From assembly GCF_030506285.1 (NCBI RefSeq), contig NZ_CP119422.1:6993501-7057500 (forward strand): DNA of 64,000 bases. Direction: 5' to 3'. This document shows positions 7,312-15,797 of the stretch, piece by piece. Below the pieces are notes generated by a model. That model saw only the letters and a program-made list of their open reading frames with translations. It was not told where the DNA came from and ran no database searches. Origin of the DNA: Catalinimonas niigatensis. GTDB taxonomy: Bacteria > Bacteroidota > Bacteroidia > Cytophagales > Cyclobacteriaceae. The translations under genes were made by a program, and so were the position numbers. Position 1 is the stretch's first letter; every line of letters starts with the position of its first letter.

Positions 7312-8694
7312 TTAAAAAGCCGGATGCTCAGAAAGTAATTGTCTGGCCTGTTTTCTGGAAGACAACTTAAGCTGATCATTCATAATATCCCATTTTTGCA
7401 GCCAGGCTTCAAACTCAGGTGCCGGGCGGAGCTTAAGCAGCTGACGGACATAAAGTGCATCATGAAAAGAAGTGCTTTGGTAATTCAGCATGATGTCGTC
7501 AGCGCCAGGAATTCCCATAATATAGTTGCATCCGGCAGCACCCAATAATGTCAGCAGATTATCCATATCGTCCTGATCAGCCTCAGCATGGTTGGTATAA
7601 CACACATCACAGCCCATAGGCAAGCCCAGAAGTTTGCCGCAAAAATGATCTTCCAGCCCGGCACGAATGATCTGTTTTCCATCATAAAGATATTCCGGCC
7701 CGATAAATCCGACTACGGTATTGACTAAAAGAGGATTGAAATGCCGAGCCACTGCATAAGCACGGGCTTCGCAGGTTTGCTGGTCTACCCCATGATGCGC
7801 ATTGGCAGAGAGCGAACTTCCCTGCCCGGTTTCAAAATACATCACATGTTGCCCAAGTGTACCTCTGTTGATGGATAAAGCAGCCTCGTATCCTTCCTGG
7901 AGCAAGGAAAGGCTAATGCCAAAGCTGCGGTTAGTCAGTTCAGTCCCTCCAATAGATTGAAAAACCAGATCAACCGGACAACCTTTTTGTATGGCTTCAA
8001 TAGTAGTGGTGATATGGGAGAGCACACAGGATTGGGTGGGAATTTCAAATTTCCGGATCACTGCATCCAGCATCTCATACAGCCGCATGGTAGTCGGAAG
8101 GTTATCTGAGACAGGGTTGATACCAATCACAGCGTCGCCACTTCCATAAAAAAGCCCATCCAGCAGGCTGGCGGCAATACCTTTCAGATTATCTGTAGGA
8201 TGGTTGGGCTGCAGTCGGGTGGAAAAATGCCCTTTAAGACCCAGGGTATTTCTGAATTGAGTAATCACTTCACACTTTTGGGCGACTAGCATCAGGTCTT
8301 GCAACCTCATAAGCTTACTTACAGCCGCTACCATTTCCGGAGTTAAGCCAGAACTTAGCTGGGCAAGTGTTGGTCCATCTGTTTCATAGGCCAGTAACCA
8401 GTTTCTGAAGTCACCCACTGTCAGGTGACTGATCACAGAAAAAGCCTGAGTATTATGAGTATCAACAATAAGCCGGGTGACATCGTCATCCTCATAAGGA
8501 ATGACAGCTTCATTCAGAAATGATTTAAGCGGCAGGTCAGCCAAAGCCATCTGGGCAGCGACTCTTTCCTCAGCACTTTGTGCTACAATTTCAGCCATCT
8601 GGTCACCGGAACGTAACGGACTGGCTTTTGCCATGAGCGTCTTCAGATCAGGAAAATAAAAAGTGTGCTGATTAATGGTGTGTCGGTAACTCAC
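7312..8694 (-). CDS. eutB: Ethanolamine ammonia-lyase large subunit
   Basis: 460 residues, normal length for the cobalamin-binding heavy chain. Conserved stretches include KGHFSTRLQPNHPTDNLKGI, SLLDGLFYGSGDAVIGINP, DLVFQSIGGTELTNRSFGIS and PMGCDVCYTNHAEADQDDMD, covering the TIM-barrel active site. The start is read as GTG at 8694 (MSYRHTINQHTF). It forms an operon with eutC. No cobalamin riboswitch was seen in the 136 bp upstream. Confidence 0.96.
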   Translation of the reverse strand: MSYRHTINQHTFYFPDLKTLMAKASPLRSGDQMAEIVAQSAEERVAAQMALADLPLKSFLNEAVIPYEDDDVTRLIVDTHNTQAFSVISHLTVGDFRNWLLAYETDGPTLAQLSSGLTPEMVAAVSKLMRLQDLMLVAQKCEVITQFRNTLGLKGHFSTRLQPNHPTDNLKGIAASLLDGLFYGSGDAVIGINPVSDNLPTTMRLYEMLDAVIRKFEIPTQSCVLSHITTTIEAIQKGCPVDLVFQSIGGTELTNRSFGISLSLLQEGYEAALSINRGTLGQHVMYFETGQGSSLSANAHHGVDQQTCEARAYAVARHFNPLLVNTVVGFIGPEYLYDGKQIIRAGLEDHFCGKLLGLPMGCDVCYTNHAEADQDDMDNLLTLLGAAGCNYIMGIPGADDIMLNYQSTSFHDALYVRQLLKLRPAPEFEAWLQKWDIMNDQLKLSSRKQARQLLSEHPAF

Positions 8695-8830
8695 AGAATG
8701 TATATTTATCTTTTCTAAAAATAGCAGTTTCTGCCGCTTATAGAAAAAAAATGCAAATCTTTTGAATAGCTTTTAACACTAAAGCGATTTAAATGTTAAA
8801 TAATTAGACTAACCATTAAGCCTTATCTGA

Positions 8831-9019
8831 ATGAACATCCAAAAAGTATTTGGCACCTTTTTTACTTTACTAGGTACTGCAATCCTTCTGTTATCCGTCT
8901 ATGCCATGATCTCCGGGCCCATTATTTTTATGGATATAGAAATTAGTGCGATGAAAGCTATTATTCCGGCCATACTGGGTATTATTTTCTTTTCAGCCGG
9001 GGTAAAATTTTTTCGTTAG
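8831..9019 (+). CDS. Small two-span membrane protein (62 aa)
   Basis: 62 residues with two hydrophobic segments (about 8-29 and 43-59) separated by a short loop, ending in KFFR. This is probably a small inner-membrane hairpin protein. It has an ATG start and its own spacing from eutB, which runs the other way. The pattern of an acidic residue before the second helix (DIEISAMKA) and the SAG motif are reminiscent of many unannotated Bacteroidota membrane peptides, but I cannot assign a family. Confidence 0.6.
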   Translation: MNIQKVFGTFFTLLGTAILLLSVYAMISGPIIFMDIEISAMKAIIPAILGIIFFSAGVKFFR

Positions 9020-9194
9020 AGAGGAGCGAAAAATGCTCTAAAGCAAGTAATTGCGAAAAAAAAATGTTAGATTCCGTTCCTGCTAAACTTTATCAACCCT
9101 GACTTTTCATTATTCAAAAGGGTAAGCCTATCGGGAAGTGTATTCAAGAGATTAAAGTCTGATGTTTTCAGCATCAAGTCAACCGTATTTTATC

Positions 9195-9530
9195 ATGAAA
9201 AAAAGTTTGAATAACCAGGAGATTAAAAGATATATATTTTATTCTGAGGTACCCTACACTATACATATAGGTGAACACTATGAAGGTCTGATTTTGCAGG
9301 CAAAAGAAGAAATGAAAGCTGTAATCACTGTCAGAAATGTGAATGAATGTACTTCTTCCATTCCTCTGGAGAGAGCTTTGAACCTGCTTGAAAAGTATTA
9401 CAAACTTACTAAACGAGTACCTCAGGCATTGCAAAAAGAAAAAGAAGAGGTACAAGCGTTGGCCGATGAACCGGTTGAAATCAATAAGAAAACCCAACCT
9501 TCAAAAACTGCTTTAGCTAACCCCTATTGA
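9195..9530 (+). CDS. Hypothetical protein (111 aa)
   Basis: Soluble protein of 111 residues from ATG 9195 (MKKSLNNQEIKRY); an in-frame ATG at 9162 would add 11 residues. The first 75 residues look like a compact alpha/beta domain; the C-terminal part is a charged helix (LQKEKEEVQAL) followed by a loose, lysine-rich tail. No motif I recognise. It is convergent with the esterase gene 32 bp downstream. Confidence 0.5.
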   Translation: MKKSLNNQEIKRYIFYSEVPYTIHIGEHYEGLILQAKEEMKAVITVRNVNECTSSIPLERALNLLEKYYKLTKRVPQALQKEKEEVQALADEPVEINKKTQPSKTALANPY

Positions 9531-9561
9531 TTAATAGCCTTGATCCGGAAGTTTTCTCCGC

Positions 9562-10215
9562 TTATTTTATCTGATCAGCCAACCACTGTTTAACATCATT
9601 GAAACATTCCATATTTACCTCATGGGCCATATCATACTCCTTGTAGGTGTAATCAAAGTGAAGCGTTCTGAGATAATCATGGGTTGCACGACCTAAAAAA
9701 ATCGGTAGAACCTGATCTCTTGTTCCATGCGTCGCAAACACTTTCAATTTTCTTAAACGAGGTTTGAAACTTATCTGAGGGGTGATTTCCCGCAAAACAT
9801 AACCACTCATTGCCACAACGCCTTTTATCGGAGATGCATCACTAAATGCTATTGCATAGCTCATAATGGCTCCCTGACTAAATCCTGCCAGATAAATTTG
9901 ATCCACATCAGGCTGATACTCTTCAATCGCTTCACTTACAAAACTATTTAGTAAACCACGCGCATGAATTACCTGTTGAATATTGGCATTGGGAATACCA
10001 CTGGTAAGGTCAATGTTGAACCAGGCGTAGCCGCCAAAACCGTAAGCAATGGGCGCCTGTACACTTAAGATAAGAAACTTTGGATCAAGTAGGGGTGCAA
10101 AAGAAAACAGATCTTGTTCATTACTGCCTAAGCCATGTATTAAGATGAGCATAGGTGGTTTTTCTTTTGAATCTACCAACGGATCTCTTTTGATGTGTTT
10201 CAGCGAAAAAGGCAT
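9562..10215 (-). CDS. Phospholipase/carboxylesterase-type alpha/beta hydrolase
   Basis: 217 residues from ATG 10215 (MPFSLKH); an upstream ATG at 10251 would add 12. It shows the oxyanion segment LIHGLGSNEQDLFSF, the nucleophile elbow GFSQGAI with Ser, a late Asp in GTRDQVLP and the catalytic His in YDMAHEVN. This is the order of the abhydrolase_2 family (short-chain carboxylesterase / lysophospholipase / acyl-protein thioesterase). No signal peptide, so cytoplasmic. Substrate unknown. Confidence 0.85.
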   Translation of the reverse strand: MPFSLKHIKRDPLVDSKEKPPMLILIHGLGSNEQDLFSFAPLLDPKFLILSVQAPIAYGFGGYAWFNIDLTSGIPNANIQQVIHARGLLNSFVSEAIEEYQPDVDQIYLAGFSQGAIMSYAIAFSDASPIKGVVAMSGYVLREITPQISFKPRLRKLKVFATHGTRDQVLPIFLGRATHDYLRTLHFDYTYKEYDMAHEVNMECFNDVKQWLADQIK

Positions 10216-10328
10216 ATTTGTTTTTTTACTGTGATGGGGCAAGATAACCATGATCTTCAGAAATTACTCATTTTTTTAGCTATCCGCAGGTATTTACTGA
10301 AGGTTTTAATCGTTTATAATATGTTTAA

Positions 10329-10522
10329 TCACTGAGCGTGCCTCTTTTGCAAAAGAGTAAAAGCCTGGTTATGCCTCAGATAATCACCGCACTTTTTGCC
10401 TTTTGTAAAATTTCGGTTAATCAGCATCAGTTCATCTCTATTTCTTTAATTATGAAAGTGCATGCGATGGTTGCACCAACATGTCCTATTCCTACAATAG
10501 CGATCTTCGTTTTTGGTAATTA
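10329..10522 (-). pseudogene. Decayed N-terminal fragment of an L-lactate dehydrogenase
   Basis: Read on the minus strand, the region encodes KIAIVGIGHVGATIACTF, the NAD-binding glycine motif and first helix of LDH. After a frame change near 10438 it continues with DELMLINRNFTKGKKCGDY then LRH, which matches the ADELVLID...DL.H segment that follows in LDH. There is no start codon in frame, and a stop follows within 35 codons. About 65 of the usual 310 residues remain, so this is a broken remnant. It lies between the esterase and the divergent oxidoreductase. Confidence 0.7.
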
Positions 10523-10584
10523 TGATTGATTGTCTAATTTCACTTCCTAAGCATTCGCAATCATTTTTAACCAATTTCAAATTT

Positions 10585-11571
10585 ATGAAAGCCTTACAAC
10601 TCGGCATACTCAGTGTGTCAGGATTTTTTCAGAAGAAAATAGCCATTCCCGTTGCCAAATCGCCCATGATAGACATCGCAGCCATTGCCTCCCGTTCTCA
10701 GGAGAAAGCTCAGGCAGCATCCAAAGAATATGGCATCTCAAAAGCTTATGGCAGCTATGAAGATTTGCTGGCAGATCAAACCATAGAAGCAGTATATATC
10801 CCTTTGCCCAATCATTTGCATGCCCAGTTTATAAAAAAAGCCGCCGATGCGGGTAAACATATTATTTGTGAAAAGCCTATTGCTCTACATGCCAAAGAAG
10901 CTGAGGATTGTATTACCTATGCCCACAAAAAAGGAGTAAAAGTGATGGAAGCATTTATGTACCGCTTTCATCCCCAATGGCAGCATGCCCGAGAACTGAT
11001 CCGGATGAAAGAGATCGGTAAAGTGCAATTGGTGCAATGTATATTTACTTATAATAATACAGATCCTTCCAATATCCGTAACCAGGCTGAGGCTGGGGGA
11101 GGAGCCATCATGGACATTGGCTGTTATGCTGTTTCTTCCAGTCGTTTTTTAATGGGTGCAGAACCTAAAAGAGTGATCAGTCTCACACAATACGATCAGA
11201 ATTTTGGCACAGACATACTATCTACCGGTATACTGGACTTTGGCGATAGTCGTGCGGAATATACCATTGGTACCCAGACTTTCCCTTACCAGAGGGTCAA
11301 CGTACATGGCTCAGGAGGAGTAATTTCTATAGAAATTCCTTTCAATACACCTGCCGATGTAGAAACCCGCCTCACTGTGACTAACAGCGTAGGGACAAGA
11401 GAGGTGCTTTTTGCGCCGGAAGATCAGTATATTCTGGAATTTGAAGCTTTTGCCAGATCAATTAAAGAAGATACGGAAGTACCTACACCTCCCAGCGATG
11501 CGATCGCCAATATGAAAGTGCTGGACGCCCTGGCCAAATCGGCTAAGCAGAATGAATGGGTGAGTATATAG
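10585..11571 (+). CDS. Gfo/Idh/MocA family oxidoreductase
   Basis: 328 residues from ATG 10585 (MKALQLGILSVSGFFQKK); the frame is open upstream but this start fits the Rossmann domain. The family's EKPIALHAKEAEDC motif, with the catalytic-type Lys in CEKP, follows VYIPLPNHLHA. The C-terminal half has the GGGAIMDIGCYAV segment with the conserved D and the position of the usual His. No signal peptide: a cytoplasmic NAD(P)-dependent sugar or inositol dehydrogenase of unknown substrate. The glycine motif is GILSVSGF rather than the usual GxGxxG, which is a variation seen in part of the family. Confidence 0.9.
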   Translation: MKALQLGILSVSGFFQKKIAIPVAKSPMIDIAAIASRSQEKAQAASKEYGISKAYGSYEDLLADQTIEAVYIPLPNHLHAQFIKKAADAGKHIICEKPIALHAKEAEDCITYAHKKGVKVMEAFMYRFHPQWQHARELIRMKEIGKVQLVQCIFTYNNTDPSNIRNQAEAGGGAIMDIGCYAVSSSRFLMGAEPKRVISLTQYDQNFGTDILSTGILDFGDSRAEYTIGTQTFPYQRVNVHGSGGVISIEIPFNTPADVETRLTVTNSVGTREVLFAPEDQYILEFEAFARSIKEDTEVPTPPSDAIANMKVLDALAKSAKQNEWVSI

Positions 11572-11790
11572 TAAGATAATATTCACATTCTCAAGCTACA
11601 TAGGAGCCTTTTTGCTCTTCAACCGGACAGATCATGTAAACGTGATTTGGGTGATCTTCTCAATACTCTATGAACACTGAGACTTAAGGTTTGATACTGT
11701 GTCATTGAAGATGGGGTTGAACTTATTAAGGCTCCTATACAAATGGATGGATTGGATTTGCTATCTTTATGTAAGATAAATTTTGAGACG

Positions 11791-12243
11791 ATGTTTAGTG
11801 ATGTCTTCGCCCTGGTCTATCTCAGTACATCCCTTGTTGCTTTTGACAAGGCCAGAATAAATGAGTTGGCGCAGCATGCGAGTGAAAAAAATAAGAGATT
11901 AAAAATTAGCGGTTATCTGTGTTTTAAGGACGGGCTGTTTTTTCAATACCTTGAAGGAAATCAGGGGAATGTTGTAGGGCTTATGGATCAGATTGAGAAA
12001 GATTCAAGGCATGAGGTACTCAATCTCATACATATTGGCAATATTAAAGAACGAAAGTTTCGGGGCTGGGATATGCGTTATCTCGAAGATGGTGAACTAA
12101 AAAATATGCAGTTAGAGGATATGTTCAAATGGATTATTACCAGCATGAAGACTGAAATCATGGCTTACGAATCGCTTAAAGAGAATATTCAAAAAATGAT
12201 ACAGCAAATTGTGTTATTGCGAAGGAAGAAGCTTATTTCTTAA
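11791..12243 (+). CDS. BLUF-domain blue-light sensor
   Basis: About 150 residues from ATG 11791 (an in-frame ATG at 11743 adds 16). The FAD-binding BLUF residues are visible: Tyr in LVYLS, Asn in EKNKRLKISG, Gln in GLFFQYLEG, then RHEVLNL and the Trp-Met of FRGWDMRY. Blue light shifts hydrogen bonds around the flavin through the Tyr-Gln pair. The remaining 40 residues form an amphipathic helix (MKTEIMAYESLKENIQKMI), with no effector domain. It is therefore a stand-alone short BLUF protein that must act by contact with a partner. Confidence 0.92.
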   Translation: MFSDVFALVYLSTSLVAFDKARINELAQHASEKNKRLKISGYLCFKDGLFFQYLEGNQGNVVGLMDQIEKDSRHEVLNLIHIGNIKERKFRGWDMRYLEDGELKNMQLEDMFKWIITSMKTEIMAYESLKENIQKMIQQIVLLRRKKLIS

Positions 12244-12306
12244 GCGCTGATCTTTTGGAGTATACTGCCCTAAAATAGTTAAACGTACTGGCAGATACGA
12301 AAATCC

Positions 12307-13050
12307 TTACCAGCCTGTATTTAGCCCATCTATAAGTGCCTTGTTGTAATTTTGTTCGTCAAAGACATATAAGTAAGGTGCTTTATGCGCTCCTCCTTTT
12401 CTTCTCTCTTCCAATCTTTTCAGAATACCATAGCTTCGTATTTTTCTTTGAAAATTTCTTCTGTCTAGCTTTTGGTCCAGCAAAGTTTCATACAAAGCCT
12501 GTAACTCAGGCATGGTAAATTTTTCCGCCAGCAGATTCTTACCGATGGGTTGATAATTCAGCTGTCGCCTCAAAGTTTCAAGTGCTTTCGCAATGATTAG
12601 CGCATGGTCAATGATTAGGTCTGGTATTTCTTCCCAGGCGAACCATGCACAGGCATCGGAGATCTCATCAGTCTGGGGTCTGACTTTTGAGTAATCCACC
12701 AATGCATAATAGCCTACTGTGATAAAACGCTGGTTAAGCCATACTGCCATGGAGCGATCAATGACCTGAATAGCTTCCATGCTACGGTAATATGCATCCT
12801 CATTTCTACGTACATCACCAAAGAGATGAAACTGCTGAAGAAAAATATGATCCAATCCGGTTCTTGTCTTTAATTCCCGGGCTGCTGCATGGTCTACATC
12901 TTCCGTTTTTTTTACAAAGCCTCCGGGCAAAGCCCATTGCTCAATACCTTTCATTCTGAGGAGTAAAACTTTAAGCTGGTTTTCATGAAATCCGAAAATT
13001 ACACAATCCAATGAGAGTCCTGGAATGAGTTGATCAGTATTTAGTACCAC
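12307..13050 (-). CDS. NrtR-like transcriptional regulator with degenerate Nudix domain
   Basis: 247 residues, GTG start at 13050. The N-terminal two thirds is a Nudix fold; the C-terminal part is a winged helix (LYETLLDQKLDRRNFQRKI then LKRLEERR). The Nudix box reads G44...RELKTRTGL, so the two catalytic glutamates of REUXEExGU are replaced by Thr62 and Arg63. Such proteins (NrtR/YtfG-like) usually bind an NAD- or sugar-derived nucleotide and repress nearby genes. It stands next to a dead GH3 gene, divergently oriented, so its former target may have been sugar-related; the present ligand is unknown. Confidence 0.85.
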   Translation of the reverse strand: MVLNTDQLIPGLSLDCVIFGFHENQLKVLLLRMKGIEQWALPGGFVKKTEDVDHAAARELKTRTGLDHIFLQQFHLFGDVRRNEDAYYRSMEAIQVIDRSMAVWLNQRFITVGYYALVDYSKVRPQTDEISDACAWFAWEEIPDLIIDHALIIAKALETLRRQLNYQPIGKNLLAEKFTMPELQALYETLLDQKLDRRNFQRKIRSYGILKRLEERRKGGAHKAPYLYVFDEQNYNKALIDGLNTGW

Positions 13051-13163
13051 ACAAAATCAGTTTTTCAGCATAAATATCTGTGATGAAGACGAATATAAAA
13101 AATAAACTTTTACTGCATTCTATTGACACGATAGAGATGACTTTCAGAAGCTTTACCCACCTG

Positions 13164-13693
13164 TCTTATTGGGATTCCTGATGGTCCTGAGTCTATTCTG
13201 TACTACTACCCCCGAAGAAGAAGTATCCTACAGTGATAGGAATAATGATGAACAGAAAGATATCTTGAAAATGCCAGCCCTAGGGTGAAGGAAAGAATAT
13301 AAAGTTTACGCTCTCAAATGAATGTAGAGGAAAAGGCAGGTTTACTTTTTATCACCGGAACAGGTATCAATACAAAGGGAACGCTGAAAAAGCAGAAGGT
13401 GTGGGGGATGGATGCCTGGCATCTAACTGCCAAACAATGGATGGACAAAGAACAAGTGAAGCACTTCAAACTGTGAGCAACTTGTATGTAAGCATGCCGA
13501 AATGGCAAGGCAGGAGTACCTGCCTGTGGGTTGAAGAGAAGCCTGGCATCCGGTACTGGGTGAGTTTAATCCCAATGCATATCCATTCCCACTGATCAAG
13601 CCGGATGATGGTGAACTGCACTGGTTTGTAGACCAACAGGCAACCACAAAGCTTCAAAAGATGAAAGTACATGATAAAGGTACCCAAAAGTAG
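13164..13693 (+). pseudogene. Remnant of a GH3-family glycosidase (beta-glucosidase-like)
   Basis: Three pieces in changing frames. A lipoprotein-like beginning is LLGFLMVLSLFCTTTPEEE. After a frameshift near 13270 comes a segment reading SQMNVEEKAGLLFITGTG, WHLTAKQWMDKEQVKHF, which is the N-terminal start of GH3. Then a stop and a large deletion are followed by AEMARQEYLPVG, the GH3 stretch near the substrate pocket. Another gap leads to a C-terminal tail ending at 13693. In-frame stops occur in each piece. Intact relatives are 700-800 residues, so more than three quarters is lost. Confidence 0.65.
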
Positions 13694-13765
13694 ATTGTCT
13701 GAGTACTTATTTACTTGTAGAACAACATTGATAGTCGTTCTACAAGCCTATTATTTCAGTTCTTC

Positions 13766-14422
13766 TTAAACTTTCTGTGTTTTCATCACGATGCCCAGCG
13801 ACTCCAGGAGTTGCGGACTGTCTTTGAGGGCTAGTTTGGCCATGATGCGGAACTCACTCATCCAGGCTTTGAGGTCTTTGATGGACTGATCACGCAGACG
13901 TGTGGCTTCTTCAGCTTCACCTTTGCGCAGCATACGCTGGTTACGGATAGAGGCTACCGCTTCTACCATGGCCTGCCCCTGGGCTAAAGCTTCGGCAGTC
14001 AGTCCATAAGGAGTCAGTGGGGCTACAAAAGCAGAAATCTTATCATAGAAATAGCTCGCCTGCATAGGCCACTCATTGATCCGCTTGCTCACCTTTTCTA
14101 CATTGAACTGGCTCAGTGTAAGGGGATCTTTGCGGAAGGCAAACTTCACAATTCCCACATGTTCCATAAAGGTTTCGCGGGCCTGCTGCTCGTTTTCTTT
14201 GAGTTGGGCAGCTAGCGTCTGCTTCTCTCCATAGCGCTCGGTTTTCTGACTGTGCATCATCATGGCATAGTTCTTCAGCGCGCTGCCTTCCTGTAGGCGT
14301 TTCTGTCCGAAGCCCTGCAGGCCCAGTTTCTTCAGAATCTCCGGTTGTGCCGTGGCATTCTCAATGTAGGTGCTGGCCGTAGCAAATAATTTAGAGATCA
14401 GTGCATTGCTGTTGTTTTTCAT
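13766..14422 (-). CDS. Hypothetical helical protein (218 aa)
   Basis: 218 residues from ATG 14422 (MKNNSNALISKLF); the frame is open further upstream but runs through a repeat array, so the long version is unlikely. The protein is all-helical and basic/polar. It includes a stretch like LGLQGFGQKRLQEGSALKNY, a long charged helix (MLRKGEAEEATRLRDQSI) and a C-terminal segment about a non-phosphorylated, soluble fold. I recognise this as a type of multi-copy hypothetical protein in Cytophagales (memory, not searched) but know no function. A run of 42-bp repeats lies directly upstream. Confidence 0.6.
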   Translation of the reverse strand: MKNNSNALISKLFATASTYIENATAQPEILKKLGLQGFGQKRLQEGSALKNYAMMMHSQKTERYGEKQTLAAQLKENEQQARETFMEHVGIVKFAFRKDPLTLSQFNVEKVSKRINEWPMQASYFYDKISAFVAPLTPYGLTAEALAQGQAMVEAVASIRNQRMLRKGEAEEATRLRDQSIKDLKAWMSEFRIMAKLALKDSPQLLESLGIVMKTQKV

Positions 14423-14579
14423 GACCTTGTGGTTTTTTGTATAAAGCAAAATAGCTGGAAAGGAAATGAAGATATTGGGGATGATCCAGCAATCATTACT
14501 TGTGTAAGGAAGGGAGAACATCATGCGTAAAATGACTTTTTGCAGCCATACTGTCAGTAAAGCGTAAAATTTATTTTTG

Positions 14580-14873
14580 AAAATGTAAAGCAACCTTACG
14601 TCCACTACGCATTTACGCACCAAAATGTGATGCGACCTTACGTCTGATACGCATTTTTGTATAAAAATGAAGCATATTCAGGCGGCGATGGGATCTTTTC
14701 AAGCAAAAATCTCATACATTTCTGACAATGTGGCATATTTTCCTTTAAAAATGTCTACCGACCCCGCGTCCGCAACACATCAGCGCATAAAAATGTCTAC
14801 TCACCGCGTGGTTGCGACACTTCAGCCACAGATGAAGCGTAGTTACTGCCCTAATACGGGACATCATCCTCCA
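14580..14873. repeat. Degenerate tandem array, 42-bp period, seven units
   Basis: The core AAAATG recurs at 14580, 14622, 14664, 14748 and 14790, exactly 42 bp apart. A variant (AAAATC) is at 14706 and a weaker unit starts at 14832. Units one and two also share ACCTTACGTC and TACGCATTT; units five and six share AAAATGTCTAC. The 42-bp spacing equals 14 codons, and the frame is partly open on both strands, but stops in the first two units argue against a protein. It lies 158 bp upstream of the 218-aa gene start, on its 5' side. Function unknown. Confidence 0.75.
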
Positions 14874-14882
14874 AAAACATAA

Positions 14883-15204
14883 CTTGAACGTGAGTAGGAT
14901 TATGGTAAATCAGTACGCATGAATAAGAATAGTAGTAAAATGCAATCTGTGCTGCTTGTATTTTAACAATTTAGGATATACTCAGTCAATTTAAAATGAG
15001 GTTCTATAGGAACTCTGTTGGAACATCATTAATGATGTTCTTACAAATGTATAATTTTAAGCATTATATATTAACCCGTTATTCGCATCAATAAATAAGG
15101 GTAAACACACAGCAATTTTATATAGGATCACTGTAAAATTAAATAGAAAGACTTATCTTAGGAGAGTATAGTGGAAATAACCGCCATATGGCGTATCCAC
15201 AATC
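14883..15204. other. AT-rich spacer before the cassette array
   Basis: No coding frame that I can support. It holds a perfect 20-bp palindrome (GAACATCAT/ATGATGTTC) at 15021-15040, possibly a regulatory site or hairpin. Just before the first cassette there is a hairpin of GTGGA/TCCAC arms around GCCATATGGC at 15163-15200, which may be the tail of a preceding, diverged attC site. Confidence 0.4.
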
Positions 15205-15220
15205 GTTAGCGGTAATAGAA

Positions 15221-15727
15221 ATGGAAAAAATAGTAGTCGTCTTAATCTTCTTCATGTTTTCGTGTGAAAATCGTGAAGTATCTTGGTCTGAGTCAATCAA
15301 AAGTAAGATCATTGATGATGCCACTATTAAATATAGCGCGATCACAACTGGTAATTCTAGAGATGGATATCTTTATGAATCTTATTACAAAGATTCAGTC
15401 TTACTTTTTGAACTAGCATACTCTGTAGAACACGATAGATATGAAATCAACAGACAATACAGTGCAGATAAAAAATTTGAATTAGTTCAGGAATTATGTC
15501 CTAATAAAACAGTTGCATTTGAAGGCATCAAGTATGGCGATAATTTCTATGGGTCCTCTATTTGGTGGTACTGTAATGGTCAAAAACAAATGGAAGGTTT
15601 ACGGTTCAATAATGAAAATATAGGTATTTGGAATTATTGGGATGATAAAGGTAAATTGATTAAGACTAAGGATTATGGGCATGAAAATTTAATTGACTCA
15701 CTTAAAATGATTAAATATTACCGCTAA
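15221..15727 (+). CDS. Cassette gene 1: putative lipoprotein (168 aa)
   Basis: Starts at ATG 15221, 9 bp after the cassette boundary. MEKIVVVLIFFMFSC ends in a lipobox cysteine (C15), so it is probably exported and lipid-anchored. The C-terminal half has a MORN-like run (QKQMEGLRFNNENIGIWNYW, then DDKGKLIKTKDY), as in short toxin/antitoxin-repeat variants. The stop TAA lies inside the R'' site CCGCTAAC, as is normal for cassettes. A longer frame from 15188 reads through the boundary and is unlikely. Function unknown. Confidence 0.75.
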   Translation: MEKIVVVLIFFMFSCENREVSWSESIKSKIIDDATIKYSAITTGNSRDGYLYESYYKDSVLLFELAYSVEHDRYEINRQYSADKKFELVQELCPNKTVAFEGIKYGDNFYGSSIWWYCNGQKQMEGLRFNNENIGIWNYWDDKGKLIKTKDYGHENLIDSLKMIKYYR

Positions 15728-15785
15728 CAAAATGCAAGCCCGACCTTGCTTCGCTGCGGCCAGGGCCTGCATCGGTCGTTACCTG
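15721..15785 (+). repeat. attC recombination site 1
   Basis: R'' CCGCTAAC, then ATGCAAGCCC (15732-15741), a central region GACCTTGCTTCGCTGCGG, then GGGCCTGCAT (15763-15772) and R' GTTACCTG. The inner arms pair with one mismatch, giving the imperfect hairpin typical of attC. About 65 bp, like attC of aadA cassettes, which also carries CAAGCCGAC and GCTTCGC at the same places (from memory). Confidence 0.82.
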
Positions 15786-15797
15786 CTATCAAGCAAA

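Noticed and set aside
8695-8830. Possible cobalamin riboswitch upstream of eutB
   Set aside because: No B12-box-like sequence or long leader; the gap is too short.
13766-14623. 285-residue version of the helical hypothetical protein
   Set aside because: The first 67 residues come from the repeat and AT-rich spacer with no good composition; ATG 14422 fits better.
14580-14873. Possible CRISPR array
   Set aside because: Units drift along their full length and no separate spacers of constant size can be seen; no cas gene nearby.
14667-14882. 71-residue frame with K-M repeats in the 42-bp array
   Set aside because: Follows from the 42-bp period; upstream units have stops in the same frame, so a protein is unlikely.
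15021-15040. Palindrome as a terminator of the upstream gene
   Set aside because: No T run, and no gene on either strand ends close before it; reported only as a site in the spacer.
15732-15797. Longer reading of cassette gene 2 beginning MQARPCFAAARACIG
   Set aside because: This part is the attC 1 sequence (ATGCAAGCCC...); the real start is ATG 15798, just after the cassette boundary.
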